NCBI RefSeq assembly: GCF_037094465.1
Contig: NZ_CP146609.1
Span: 3,715,501 to 3,779,500, forward strand
Length of the DNA: 64,000 nt
Reading direction: 5' to 3'
DNA from: Pseudodesulfovibrio sp. 5S69
GTDB lineage: Bacteria > Desulfobacterota > Desulfovibrionia > Desulfovibrionales > Desulfovibrionaceae
Shown: piece by piece, positions 37,693 to 48,542 of the stretch
How the letters are laid out: every line of letters begins with the position of its first letter
Numbering within the stretch: position 1 is the stretch's first letter
Program-made: the position numbers and the translations under genes
The notes under the pieces: model-generated
Seen by the model: only the letters and a program-made list of their open reading frames with translations
Database searches by the model: none
What the model was told of the DNA's origin: nothing

Positions 37693-38961
37693 TTAATCGA
37701 CTCCCTGCCTCAGCCCCTGTACGGCGCGCCAGGCCGAGGTGATGGCCAGCCCGGCCCCGCACTTCATGCGCATCCAGTCCTGATGGGCGAGGATGGCCCC
37801 GGCCGCGAAGAGCCGTTCGTGCGCGGGCCGCCCGTCCCGGGCGAGCGGCCGGAACAGCTCGTCGACCTCCAGGCCGGACGCGTTGGCCGCATGGCCCCTG
37901 GCGTTGAAGAATTCCCGGTCATGCCACTGTTCCCTGGTCTCGGGCTGGACCACAGGCAGGTCGAAGACCGCCTCGCGGATGGCGTGGCGGTCCGCCATGA
38001 GCCCCTTGCCGAAGAAGCGGCCCGTGGCCAGGATGGCGGCCCCGGCGCGGACCTCGGTCTTGCCGCCGCCCCGGCCGACCACGAAGCGGAAGCCGTCCCG
38101 GTCCATCCCGGCCTCGGTCACGGTGGCCTGGGACAGGGTGCGCACGCCGAGCGGGGGCAGGCCCCGGTCAAAGGCACCGCGCAGTCTCGGGCCCGCGATG
38201 GACGGCGGGATGGTCGGGATTTCGAAGACCTGCCTGCCGGTCAGTTCCTCCAGATGGGCGACGACCCGGCCCGGATCGACCAGCCCGAGCACGGCCGGGA
38301 AGCCCAGGTACTCGGCGTCCCCCAGGTGCGGGGCCACGGCCTCGGCCAGCTTGGCCCGGTACTTGGGGTCGGCCAGAGCCCAGGCCATGTGCTCGGGGTA
38401 GAGCTCGCCGCTACCTCGTGGAAAGGTCACGCGTGCGGTGCGCAGGCCGGGCCAGGTGGCTTTGCGCATCTCGACCAGTTGGCGGCCGCTGAACCCTTTG
38501 AGGCCGTGGAAATCCACGATGACCGTGGGCGCCGCGCTCTCCAGGGCGAGCACGCCCTTCCAGGCCGTGCGCGGAACGCGCCAGGTGCGCTTGACCGTGC
38601 CCGCCGGGGTCAGCGCACGGCAGTTGCGGTCCGCGTGGCCGGTGTACTCAAGCCCCTGGGAGGCCAGAAAATCCGTGAACCCGTCGATGGCCGCTTCCAT
38701 GTCCGGCCGGTTCATGCGGGCGTAGGGATGCTTCGAGCAGTCCCTGGACACGGCCTCGACCGCCGCCCATGGGTCGTCCCAGCGGACACCCTCGGCCACG
38801 GGGTGCACGCCCATCAGGTCGATGAACCCGGTGCTGAAGTCGATCCCGCCGGTGACCCCGGACTGGGCCACGGACAGCCCGGCCTGGGCCGCGAACAGGG
38901 CGGCCGCCATGCCCGCAAACCCCGCGCCGATGACCATGACGTCATGGGTGTTCCCGCTCAC
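37693..38961 (-). CDS. glpB: Anaerobic glycerol-3-phosphate dehydrogenase subunit B
   Basis: A 422-aa flavoprotein. The start is GTG 38961, overlapping the glpA stop (GTGA). It gives VSGNTHDVMVIGAGFAGMAA with an FAD-binding GxGxxG at the N-terminus. Later segments GFPAVLG, TIPPSIAG and GAILATGRFFGKGL match GlpB. In E. coli GlpB joins GlpA and GlpC as the anaerobic enzyme oxidising glycerol-3-phosphate to dihydroxyacetone phosphate. Its Fe-S partner here appears to be the Hdr-like pair downstream. Confidence 0.92.
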   Translation of the reverse strand: MSGNTHDVMVIGAGFAGMAAALFAAQAGLSVAQSGVTGGIDFSTGFIDLMGVHPVAEGVRWDDPWAAVEAVSRDCSKHPYARMNRPDMEAAIDGFTDFLASQGLEYTGHADRNCRALTPAGTVKRTWRVPRTAWKGVLALESAAPTVIVDFHGLKGFSGRQLVEMRKATWPGLRTARVTFPRGSGELYPEHMAWALADPKYRAKLAEAVAPHLGDAEYLGFPAVLGLVDPGRVVAHLEELTGRQVFEIPTIPPSIAGPRLRGAFDRGLPPLGVRTLSQATVTEAGMDRDGFRFVVGRGGGKTEVRAGAAILATGRFFGKGLMADRHAIREAVFDLPVVQPETREQWHDREFFNARGHAANASGLEVDELFRPLARDGRPAHERLFAAGAILAHQDWMRMKCGAGLAITSAWRAVQGLRQGVD

Positions 38962-40541
38962 AGGTCCCCCCCGTCGTCGCGCGCGTCCGCTTCCAGCTCC
39001 AGGTCCAGGGCCCCGCAGTACAGGGCCTCCTGGAGGTCGGCCTGGACCAGGGGCAGCCCCCAGAGCACCGGCCTCAGGCCGCGCCAGCGCCTGCGGGTGA
39101 AGGCGTGCATCTCGTGCACGCCCCTGAGGCCGGAGACATAGCCCTCGTCGTACAGGTGGCCGGTGACGCGCAGGCCGCAAAACCCGCCCTGGCACGGCCC
39201 TTTGCCCACGCGGCTGCGCAGTCCGATGCCGTTCAGCAGGGAGGAGCCGTACTGGCCGTCCATGCCGTCGATGATCTGGTTGACCGCCTTGCGCGAGACC
39301 ATCTCGCACTCGCACAGGATGATGTCGTCCCCGTCGCGCTCGCCGATCCAGCGCCGGGGCCCGAGGCCGGGCTCGGTCCACTCGCCCCTGGTCGAGGCGG
39401 GCAGCGGCTCGATGCGGGTGGTGCAGGGCGCGTCCACGCCGAGCTTGGCGCAGACCAAATCCCCGGTGCGCTCGGCCATGAGCCGGTAGGTGGTCAGCTT
39501 GCCGCCGGTGATGGTCACGAAGTTGTCCACATCGTCCTTCTCGTGGTCGATGAGCGAAAAATTGCGGCTCACGCTGCGCGCATCGCCGACCCCGGCCACC
39601 ATCACCAGGGGCCGCACCCCGGCATAGGCCCGGATGTAGCGCGTGGTCTCCAGCACCGGGATCATGGCCCGGGCGTCGTCGATGATGGCGTCGGCCTCGG
39701 CCACGGTCGGGCGACACAGGTCGGGCGAATCGATGGTCACCGAGGTGGTCCCGAGGACCGAGACCGTGCCGCCGGGGACCAGGATGTCCGAGTCCGCGGC
39801 CTTGCGCAGCCGGTTGACCACGCGCGTGGTCAGCCGGTCCTGGGTGACCAGCAGGCTGCCCGAGGAATAGAGGATGTCGATGTGTGCCCCGGCCAGAGCG
39901 GCGACCATGCCGGCCCAGGCGCCCGTGGCGTTGACCACGATCTCGGCCTCGATCGCGAACCGCTCACCGGCCGTCTGGTTCAGGAAAACGGAGCGGGCTA
40001 TGCGCCCGCCGTCCATCTCGAACCCCACCAGCTTGGCGTTGCGCAGGTAGCGCGCGCCCTTGTCCACGGCCTGGGCCAGGTTGTCGAGCGAGAGCATGAA
40101 CGGGTCCACGGACGCGTCCTCGGTGGCGTAGGCCGCGATCAGCCTGTCCGACAGCGCGGGCTCCAGGTGGCGGGCCTCGGCGAGGTCCAGGGGACGGGTG
40201 GGCACGGTGCTGGCCGCGCACATGGACTCGAAATTCGCGATATAGTTTTCGTCGTCGCCTTGAACGGCCACGAACAGTCCGCCCGTGTCCTCGATACACT
40301 GGGGGGCCAGCCGCTTGAGCAGCTCCCCCTCTTCCCGGCACTCAATGGCCGCGGCCGCGTCCGAGGCGACGTAGCGCGCCCCGCTGTGCAGCAGCCCGTG
40401 GTTGCCGCCCGAGGCCCCCGCGTTGATGTCGCGGCGCTCGGCCAGCAGGCAGTCCACGCCCCGCAGGGCCAGGTCGCGGGCCAGGCCGGTTCCGGTCGCC
40501 CCGCCGCCGAGTATGAGTACCCGGGTTTCCATGATCTCCAT
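38958..40541 (-). CDS. glpA: Anaerobic glycerol-3-phosphate dehydrogenase subunit A
   Basis: A 527-aa FAD enzyme. The N-terminal Rossmann motif is LILGGGATGTGLARDLALRG. The middle follows the GlpD/GlpA oxidase fold (NHGLLHSGARY). The C-terminal BFD-like [2Fe-2S] domain has CECE and GPCQGGFC, which distinguish GlpA from aerobic GlpD. Start ATG 40541 behind AAGGAC is used; ATG 40532 behind GGAG is an alternative. It is first in the leftward operon glpA-glpB-hdrCE-hdrB-glpK and diverges from glpR, whose product probably represses it. Confidence 0.94.
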   Translation of the reverse strand: MEIMETRVLILGGGATGTGLARDLALRGVDCLLAERRDINAGASGGNHGLLHSGARYVASDAAAAIECREEGELLKRLAPQCIEDTGGLFVAVQGDDENYIANFESMCAASTVPTRPLDLAEARHLEPALSDRLIAAYATEDASVDPFMLSLDNLAQAVDKGARYLRNAKLVGFEMDGGRIARSVFLNQTAGERFAIEAEIVVNATGAWAGMVAALAGAHIDILYSSGSLLVTQDRLTTRVVNRLRKAADSDILVPGGTVSVLGTTSVTIDSPDLCRPTVAEADAIIDDARAMIPVLETTRYIRAYAGVRPLVMVAGVGDARSVSRNFSLIDHEKDDVDNFVTITGGKLTTYRLMAERTGDLVCAKLGVDAPCTTRIEPLPASTRGEWTEPGLGPRRWIGERDGDDIILCECEMVSRKAVNQIIDGMDGQYGSSLLNGIGLRSRVGKGPCQGGFCGLRVTGHLYDEGYVSGLRGVHEMHAFTRRRWRGLRPVLWGLPLVQADLQEALYCGALDLELEADARDDGGDL

Positions 40542-40760
40542 CGTCCTTCCGACCTCTTTTCCCTTTATCGAATCACGCAGTGCAGAGTTTCATTTTCTCT
40601 TGTAGCAAAAAAACGAACATGATATGAACAAAAATCATCATTCCAAATCAAAATTACGGATGATCTTATCCCAAAACCAGGGATTGGTCACTATCAATTT
40701 TCACTTTCCAACACAATAGCGGGCTGTTTTCCGTTCACAATCGAACAAAGCGAACATCAC
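40542..40760. promoter_or_regulatory. glpA-glpR divergent control region with GlpR-like half-sites
   Basis: An AT-rich 219-bp region. It contains CGAACAT-GATA-TGAACA (about 40614-40630), GTTCAC followed by CGAACA (40732-40747) and GCGAACAT (40750-40757). The last lies just before the glpR start, where no good ribosome-binding site is seen. CGAACA matches half of the E. coli GlpR operator (TGTTCG...CGAACA). The layout suggests autoregulation of glpR and repression of glpA when glycerol-3-phosphate is scarce. Exact promoter hexamers are not clear. Confidence 0.6.
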
Positions 40761-41582
40761 ATGAAACAGAACATCACTCCACAGGCCCCCGGCGGGACAG
40801 GAGACAACGGCGGGCGGCACGCCTCGGTCCGGGGGCGGCGCGCCAAGATCGTGACCCTGGTCAGGGAGCAGGGATTCATGGCCATCGGCACCCTGGCCGA
40901 AACCTTCGGCGTCACCCCCCAGACCATCCGCCGGGACATCAACGCCCTGACCGACCAGGGGCTGCTCCAGCGCCACCACGGCGGGGCCGGCCCCATGCTC
41001 AGCACCGAGAACGTCGACTACACCAACCGCAAGATCCTGTGCCTGCGGGAAAAGCAGATCATCGCCCAACTGGTGGCCCGGCACATCCCGCCCCGATCCT
41101 CCCTGTTCATCAACATGGGCACCACCAACGAGGAGGTGGCCAAGGCCCTGACCCGCCACGACCGGCTGCGGGTCATCACCAACAACCTCAACGTGGCGAA
41201 AACATTGAGCAGCAACGACGGGTTGGAGGTCATCGTGGCCGGCGGCGTGGTGCGCCACAAGGACGGCGGCATCGTGGGCGAGTCGACCATCGAATTCATC
41301 CGCCAGTTCAAGGTGGACTTCGGGATCATCGGCATCAGCGGCGTGGACATGGACGGCACCCTGCTCGACTTCGACTACCGTGAGGTCACCGCGGCCCGCT
41401 CCATCATCGACAACTCGCGCAAGGTATTCCTGGTCACCGACCACAGCAAGTTCGGGCGCAACGCCATGGTCCGGCTCGGCAACATCAAGGAGGTGGACGC
41501 CATGTTCACCGACGAGACGCCGCCCGCCGAGTTGGTGGAAGTCATGCGCCTGAACGGGGTGGAACTGTACGTGGCCAAATAA
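40761..41582 (+). CDS. glpR: DeoR-family glycerol regulon repressor
   Basis: A 273-aa DeoR-family regulator. The N-terminal helix-turn-helix (about 28-80) contains VTPQTIRRDINALTDQGLLQRHHGG, the family signature. The C-terminal sugar-phosphate sensor domain has the INMGTTNEEVAKAL and TNNLNVA motifs. The position between glpA and the glycerol importer, with CGAACA half-sites at both flanks, supports the GlpR name. It should release DNA on binding glycerol-3-phosphate. Confidence 0.92.
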   Translation: MKQNITPQAPGGTGDNGGRHASVRGRRAKIVTLVREQGFMAIGTLAETFGVTPQTIRRDINALTDQGLLQRHHGGAGPMLSTENVDYTNRKILCLREKQIIAQLVARHIPPRSSLFINMGTTNEEVAKALTRHDRLRVITNNLNVAKTLSSNDGLEVIVAGGVVRHKDGGIVGESTIEFIRQFKVDFGIIGISGVDMDGTLLDFDYREVTAARSIIDNSRKVFLVTDHSKFGRNAMVRLGNIKEVDAMFTDETPPAELVEVMRLNGVELYVAK

Positions 41583-41644
41583 AAAAACCGCCTTACATCC
41601 CTAATAAAGGGCCGGGAGGTGCAATTTTCCTGATTTTCGCTTGC

Positions 41645-41674
41645 GAACATTTTGTGACAATGTTATGCTATAAT
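41645..41674 (+). promoter_or_regulatory. Extended -10 promoter and GlpR-like operator for glpS
   Basis: TGCTATAAT (41666-41674) is a perfect -10 with an extended TGn element. Upstream, AACATT (41646-41651) and AATGTT (41659-41664) form an inverted repeat inside GCGAACATTTTGTGAC, overlapping the -35 position. A CGAACAT half-site is shared with the glpA-glpR region. The arrangement fits repression of the importer operon by GlpR. Confidence 0.65.
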
Positions 41675-41724
41675 GTGACTAATCAGAACAGTTTTGACCG
41701 CAATCGATCACCCGGAGACCTGAC

Positions 41725-42804
<1,080 letters not shown>

Positions 42805-42814
42805 CGGGGGTCCC

Positions 42815-43909
42815 ATGGCACGCATCGAACTGAACGAAATCAAGCACAGCTACCTGCCCAACCCCGCCGGGGAGCAGGATTTCGCGCTCAAGCGCATCCA
42901 TACGGTCTGGGAGGACGGCGGGGCCTACGCCCTGCTCGGCCCCTCGGGCTGCGGCAAGACCACCATGCTGAACATCATCTCCGGCCTGCTCAAGCCGTCC
43001 CACGGGTCCATCCTGTACGACGGGAAGGATGTCTCGGCCATGCAGCCGGAGAAGCGGAACATCGCCCAGGTCTTCCAGTTCCCGGTGCTCTACGACACCA
43101 TGACCGTATACGAAAACCTGGCCTTCCCCCTGCGCAACCGGGGTGTTGACAAACGGAGCATCCGCGAGCGGGTCCTGGAGATCGCCGATGCCCTGGACCT
43201 GACCCCGGACCTGAACAAGCGGGCCGCCAACCTGTCGGCCGACGCCAAGCAGAAGATCTCCCTGGGGCGCGGGCTGGTGCGCAGCGACGTGGCGGCCATC
43301 CTGTTCGACGAACCCCTGACGGTCATCGACCCGCACCTGAAGTGGAATCTTCGCCGCAAGCTGAAGGAGATCCACACTAAATTCAACATGACCATGATCT
43401 ACGTGACCCACGACCAGGTGGAGGCCATGACCTTCGCCGACCAGATCGTGGTCATGTACGAGGGCGAGATCGTGCAGATGGGCACGCCCCAGGAGCTGTT
43501 CGAAAACCCGGAGCACACCTTCGTGGGCTACTTCATCGGCAGCCCCGGCATGAACTTCCTCGACTGCACCCTGGACGGGCACATCGCCAGGGTCGGGAAC
43601 CTCGACATCCCCCTGCTGCCCTCCCTGGCCAACCTGTGCGCCGGGGACAACCTCAGGATCGGCATCCGGCCCATGTATGTGGGCGTGCACGACGGCCCGG
43701 TGGAACACGGCATCGAGGGCACGGTCACCGGCGTGGAGGACCAGGGGTTCTGCAAGATCGTCACCGCGGCCTTCAACGGCAGCGAGATCAAGGCCAGGGT
43801 CAACGAGGCCGGGGCCGTGCCGGAGGGGAAGTGCTGGCTCTCCCTCCCGCCGGAAAAGATCAAACTCTACTGTGACGAGCGGCTGGTCAGACAGGGGGAT
43901 TCCCAATGA
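42815..43909 (+). CDS. glpT: Glycerol ABC importer ATPase GlpT
   Basis: A 364-aa second ABC ATPase. Walker A is GPSGCGKTT. The signature is degraded (LSADAKQKIS instead of LSGGQ), and Walker B is ILFDEPL. A regulatory TOBE-like domain follows. Start ATG 42815, 10 bp after glpS; a GGGGG run serves as a weak ribosome-binding site. The name follows the Rhizobium glpSTPQV scheme and does not denote the E. coli glycerol-3-phosphate antiporter GlpT. Confidence 0.87.
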   Translation: MARIELNEIKHSYLPNPAGEQDFALKRIHTVWEDGGAYALLGPSGCGKTTMLNIISGLLKPSHGSILYDGKDVSAMQPEKRNIAQVFQFPVLYDTMTVYENLAFPLRNRGVDKRSIRERVLEIADALDLTPDLNKRAANLSADAKQKISLGRGLVRSDVAAILFDEPLTVIDPHLKWNLRRKLKEIHTKFNMTMIYVTHDQVEAMTFADQIVVMYEGEIVQMGTPQELFENPEHTFVGYFIGSPGMNFLDCTLDGHIARVGNLDIPLLPSLANLCAGDNLRIGIRPMYVGVHDGPVEHGIEGTVTGVEDQGFCKIVTAAFNGSEIKARVNEAGAVPEGKCWLSLPPEKIKLYCDERLVRQGDSQ

Positions 43910-44774
43910 ACAAATGGCGAGACAACAAGGCGTGGTTCCTGGTTCTCCCGGTCTTCGCGATCGTGGCCTTCTCGGCAATCATTCCACTGATGACCGTGGT
44001 CAATTACTCGGTCCAGGACATCTTCGGGCCGGGCCAGCGTTACTTTGTGGGCGTGGAGTGGTTTAGGGACGTGCTCCTGGACGCGCGGCTGCACGACGCC
44101 CTGTTCAAGCAGCTGTCCTTCTCCTTCCTGGTCCTGGTCACCGAGATACCGCTCGGCATCGTCATCGCCCTGATGATGCCGAAGAAGGGCTGGACCGCCT
44201 CGGCCTGCCTGGTCATCCTGGCCCTGCCCCTGCTCATCCCCTGGAACGTCATCGGGACCATCTGGATCATCTTCACCCGGCCGGACATCGGCCTGTTCGG
44301 GGCCATCGTCAACAACGCGGGCATCGCGTTCGACCACACGGCCTCGCCGGTGGACGCCTGGATCACCCTGATGCTCATGGAGATATGGCACTGGACACCG
44401 CTGGTGGCCCTGCTGGCGTATGCGGGCCTGCGGGCCATCCCCGAGGCCTACTACCAGGCAGCCAAGATCGACGGGGCGTCGAGCTGGGCGGTCTTCCGCT
44501 ACATCCAGCTGCCCAAGATGCGCGGGGTCCTGACCATCGCCCTGCTGCTGCGCTTCATGGACAGCTTCCTGATCTACGCCGAACCGTTCGTCCTGACCGG
44601 CGGCGGGCCCGGCAACACGACCACGTTCCTGTCCATCTATCTGGTCAAGATCGCCGTGGGCCAGTTCGACCTCGGTCCGGCCGCGGCCTTTTCGCTCATC
44701 TACTTCCTCATCATCCTGCTGTTCTGCTGGTTGTTCTACCAGGCCCTGCAGGCGGTGGGCACGGGAGACAAGGC

Positions 44775-44778
<4 letters not shown>
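43906..44778 (+). CDS. glpP: Glycerol ABC importer permease GlpP
   Basis: A 290-aa membrane permease with six hydrophobic helices and the binding-protein-dependent EAA loop (EAYYQAAKIDGASSWAVFRYIQLP, quoted in part as EAYYQAAKIDGASS) that docks to the ATPases. ATG overlaps the glpT stop (ATGA). Its helices resemble MalF-class permeases without the extra periplasmic domain. Confidence 0.9.
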
Positions 44779-45578
<800 letters not shown>

Positions 45579-45590
45579 GAGGAGGCAATC

Positions 45591-45869
45591 ATGAATCTCG
45601 AATGGATGGCATGGACCCCGGTCACCGCCGGGTTCTTCCTGACCATAGCGCTCATCCTCGTGGGCATGACCATCTGGGAGATCGTCTCCCCCTGCGTGGC
45701 GCGGCGGGGCTTCCTGCCGCTGACCACCACCCGCGGCGACCGCCTGTTCATCGGGCTGCTGGGGAGCGCCTACATCCACCTGGCGTGGATCGGATTGACC
45801 ACCTTACCCGTCTGGATCGCTACGGCTATATCCGTTTGTTTCCTGATCATCGTCATGCGGTGGGGATAG
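45591..45869 (+). CDS. DUF2160 small membrane protein of the glycerol importer
   Basis: A 92-aa protein with three hydrophobic helices. ATG 45591 has a strong AGGAGGAGG site, 12 bp after glpQ. DUF2160 proteins are conserved at this place between glpQ and glpV, so it is likely an accessory membrane subunit. No catalytic motif is visible. Confidence 0.85.
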   Translation: MNLEWMAWTPVTAGFFLTIALILVGMTIWEIVSPCVARRGFLPLTTTRGDRLFIGLLGSAYIHLAWIGLTTLPVWIATAISVCFLIIVMRWG

Positions 45870-45965
45870 CGAGACCGCATGGATATCGCGAACGGGAAAC
45901 GGGAGGAACGGAAATATTGGGTATTACGGCAGAGGTCTTTTCTTAATCAGCATACGGAGGTACGT

Positions 45966-47693
45966 ATGAAGTTGCGGCGTTTATTGACTACGGGAATGCT
46001 GACCCTGGCATTCCTGAGCTTCGCCACCGTCGGCCTGGCCGACATGAAGGCAGCGGAGAAATGGGTGGACAGCGAGTTCCAGCCGTCCACGCTGAGCAAG
46101 GCGGAGCAGATGAAGGAAATGGAGTGGTTCATCAAGGCGGCCGCTCCGTTCAAAGGCATGGAGATCAAGGTCGTCTCCGAGACCATCCCCACCCACGAGT
46201 ACGAGTCCAAGGTACTCGCCAAGGCATTCTATGAGATCACCGGCATCAAGGTCACCCACGACCTGATCCAGGAAGGCGACGTCATCGAGAAACTCCAGGT
46301 CCAGTTCCAGTCGGGCGAAAACGTCTTCGACGGCTACATCAACGACTCCGACCTGATCGGGACCCACTTCCGCTCCGGCAAGGTCGTCAACCTGACGGAC
46401 TGGATGGCGGGCGAAGGCAAGTCCGTGACCCTGCCCACCCTGGACATCGACGACTTCATGGGCAAGTCCTTCACCACCGGCCCGGACGGCAAGCTCTACC
46501 AGTTGCCCGACCAGCAGTTCGCCAACCTCTACTGGTTCCGCTACGACTGGTTCAAGAAGCCCGAGCTGCGCAAGGCCTTCAAGGCCAAGTACGGCTACGA
46601 GCTCGGCGTGCCGGTCAACTGGTCCGCCTACGAGGACATCGCCGACTTCTTCACCAACGACGTGCGTGAGATCGACGGCGTGGCCATCTACGGGCACATG
46701 GACTACGGCAAGAAGGCCCCGGACCTCGGCTGGCGCTTCACCGACGCCTGGCTGTCCATGGCCGGAGCCGGCGACAAGGGGCTGCCCAACGGCAAGCCCG
46801 TGGACGAATGGGGCATCCGCGTGGAAGACTGCCATCCGGTGGGCTCCTCCGTGTCCCGCGGCGGTGCCACCAACGGCCCGGCCGCCAAGTACGCCCTGCG
46901 CAAGTACATGGATTGGCTGCGCAAGTACGCCCCTCCGGGCGCGCTGGGCATGGACTTCTACCAGTCCCTGCCGTACCTGGCCAAGGGCAACGTGGCCCAG
47001 CAGATCTTCTGGTACACGGCCTTCACCGCCTCCATGGTCGAGAAGGGCACCCCGGTGGTCAACGCCGACGGCACGCCCAAGTGGCGCATGGCTCCGTCCC
47101 CGCATGGCCCGTACTGGGAAAAGGGCCAGAAGCTCGGCTACCAGGACTGCGGTTCCTGGACCCTGCTGAAGTCCACCCCGGTCGACCGTCGCCAGGCCGC
47201 CTGGCTGTTCGCCCAGTTCTGCGTCTGCAAGACCGTCTCCCTGAAGAAGGCCCACGTCGGCCTGACCCCCATCCGGGATTCGGACATCCGCGACGAGTCC
47301 TTCACCAAGCGCGCCCCCATGCTCGGCGGCCTGGTGGAATTCTACCGCTCCCCGGCCCGCGTAGCCTGGACCCCCACCGGCACCAACGTTCCCGACTACC
47401 CCAAGCTGGCCCAGCTGTGGTGGCAGAACATCGGTGAGGCCGTGGCCGGCGAGGTCACCGTGGACACCGCCATGGACAACCTGGCGGCCGAGCAGGACAA
47501 GATCATGATGCGCCTGGAACGCGCCAACGTGCTCAAGATCTGCGGTCCCAAGCTGAACAAGCCCAGGGAAGAGTCCTACTGGCTGAACCAGCCCGGCGCC
47601 CCCAAGGCCAAGCTGGCCAACGAGAAGCCCCAGGGCGAAACCGTGGACTACGACGAGCTGATCAAGGCCTGGAAGCAAGGCAAGGCCATGTAA
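45966..47693 (+). CDS. glpV: Glycerol-binding periplasmic protein GlpV
   Basis: A 575-aa exported binding protein. Start ATG 45966 with GGAGG 6 nt upstream gives a signal peptide ending GLA. It is longer than most type-1 binding proteins, as in the GlpV family, and reads as a two-lobed extracellular solute-binding protein (DLIQEGDVIEKLQ; LPDQQFANLYWFRYDWF). It should deliver glycerol to GlpP/GlpQ. Last gene of the importer operon, followed at once by a strong terminator. Confidence 0.92.
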   Translation: MKLRRLLTTGMLTLAFLSFATVGLADMKAAEKWVDSEFQPSTLSKAEQMKEMEWFIKAAAPFKGMEIKVVSETIPTHEYESKVLAKAFYEITGIKVTHDLIQEGDVIEKLQVQFQSGENVFDGYINDSDLIGTHFRSGKVVNLTDWMAGEGKSVTLPTLDIDDFMGKSFTTGPDGKLYQLPDQQFANLYWFRYDWFKKPELRKAFKAKYGYELGVPVNWSAYEDIADFFTNDVREIDGVAIYGHMDYGKKAPDLGWRFTDAWLSMAGAGDKGLPNGKPVDEWGIRVEDCHPVGSSVSRGGATNGPAAKYALRKYMDWLRKYAPPGALGMDFYQSLPYLAKGNVAQQIFWYTAFTASMVEKGTPVVNADGTPKWRMAPSPHGPYWEKGQKLGYQDCGSWTLLKSTPVDRRQAAWLFAQFCVCKTVSLKKAHVGLTPIRDSDIRDESFTKRAPMLGGLVEFYRSPARVAWTPTGTNVPDYPKLAQLWWQNIGEAVAGEVTVDTAMDNLAAEQDKIMMRLERANVLKICGPKLNKPREESYWLNQPGAPKAKLANEKPQGETVDYDELIKAWKQGKAM

Positions 47694-47716
47694 CCCGCAT
47701 TGAACGCGAAAGAACA

Positions 47717-47747
47717 GGGGGCGTCCCGGCCGGGACGCCCCCCTTTT
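47717..47747 (+). terminator. Strong rho-independent terminator after glpV
   Basis: GGGGGCGTCCC (47717-47727), loop GGCC, GGGACGCCCCC (47732-47742), then TTTT (47744-47747). An 11-bp GC stem. It lies between convergent glpV and larB and may also slow leftward transcription. Confidence 0.9.
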
Positions 47748-47794
47748 CCGTTTCAGGCCGGGAAACGCCGCAACGGACCGAAGGCATCCCGACG

Positions 47795-48538
47795 CTACAG
47801 GTTGTTGATCTTGCAGGCGGCACAGGCCGCGCCGAAGCCGTTGTCTATGTTGACCACGGTCACGCCGCTGGCGCAGGAGGTGAGCATGCCGAGCAGGGCC
47901 GAGAGGCCGGAGAAGGACGCGCCGTAGCCGACCGAGGTGGGCACGGCGATGATGGGCTGGGAGACCAGGCCCCCGATGACGCTGGACAGGGCTCCTTCCA
48001 TGCCCGCGATGACGATGATGACCCGCGCCTTGCGGATGTCGTCGAGGCGGTCCAGCAGCCGGTGGATGCCCGCCACGCCCACGTCCGAGGTGATCCGGGC
48101 GCGGCTGCCGAGCATCTCGCAGGTGACGCGGGCCTCCTCGGCTACGCTCAGGTCCGAGGTCCCGGCCGTGACGATGGCGATTTCCCCTTCCCGGTAGACG
48201 ATGGGCTGCCGGGCCAGGGTCAGGGTCCGGCCCATGGCGTTGTACCCCGCGTCCGGGCAGACGGACAGGACGTGGTCGGCCATCTCCCGCGACACGCGGG
48301 TGGCCAGGATGTTGGCCTGATCACCCATGCGCGTGAATATCTCGCCCACCTGTTCCGGGGTCTTCCCCTCGCCGTAGACCACCTCGGGGAAGCCGTTGCG
48401 CAGGGAACGGTGCAGGTCGAATTTGGTGTGTCCCAGATCCAGGTACGGGAGGTCGCGCAGCCGCTCGATCCCGTTCTCGACCGAAATCCTGCCGTCGCGA
48501 ATTTCGGACAGCAGTTCGGTCAAGGCGTCGTTGGTCAT
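47795..48538 (-). CDS. larB: Pyridinium-3,5-biscarboxylate synthase LarB
   Basis: A 247-aa PurE-like carboxylase. It has the LarB pattern of an N-terminal helical part and a PurE domain (VTAGTSDLSVAEEA, GVAGIHRLLD, GMEGALSSVIGGL). LarB carboxylates and hydrolyses nicotinate adenine dinucleotide, the first step of the nickel-pincer cofactor used by LarA-type racemases. ATG 48538 has AAGGAG overlapping the larE stop. Last gene of larC-larE-larB. Confidence 0.93.
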   Translation of the reverse strand: MTNDALTELLSEIRDGRISVENGIERLRDLPYLDLGHTKFDLHRSLRNGFPEVVYGEGKTPEQVGEIFTRMGDQANILATRVSREMADHVLSVCPDAGYNAMGRTLTLARQPIVYREGEIAIVTAGTSDLSVAEEARVTCEMLGSRARITSDVGVAGIHRLLDRLDDIRKARVIIVIAGMEGALSSVIGGLVSQPIIAVPTSVGYGASFSGLSALLGMLTSCASGVTVVNIDNGFGAACAACKINNL

Positions 48539-48542
48539 ATCG

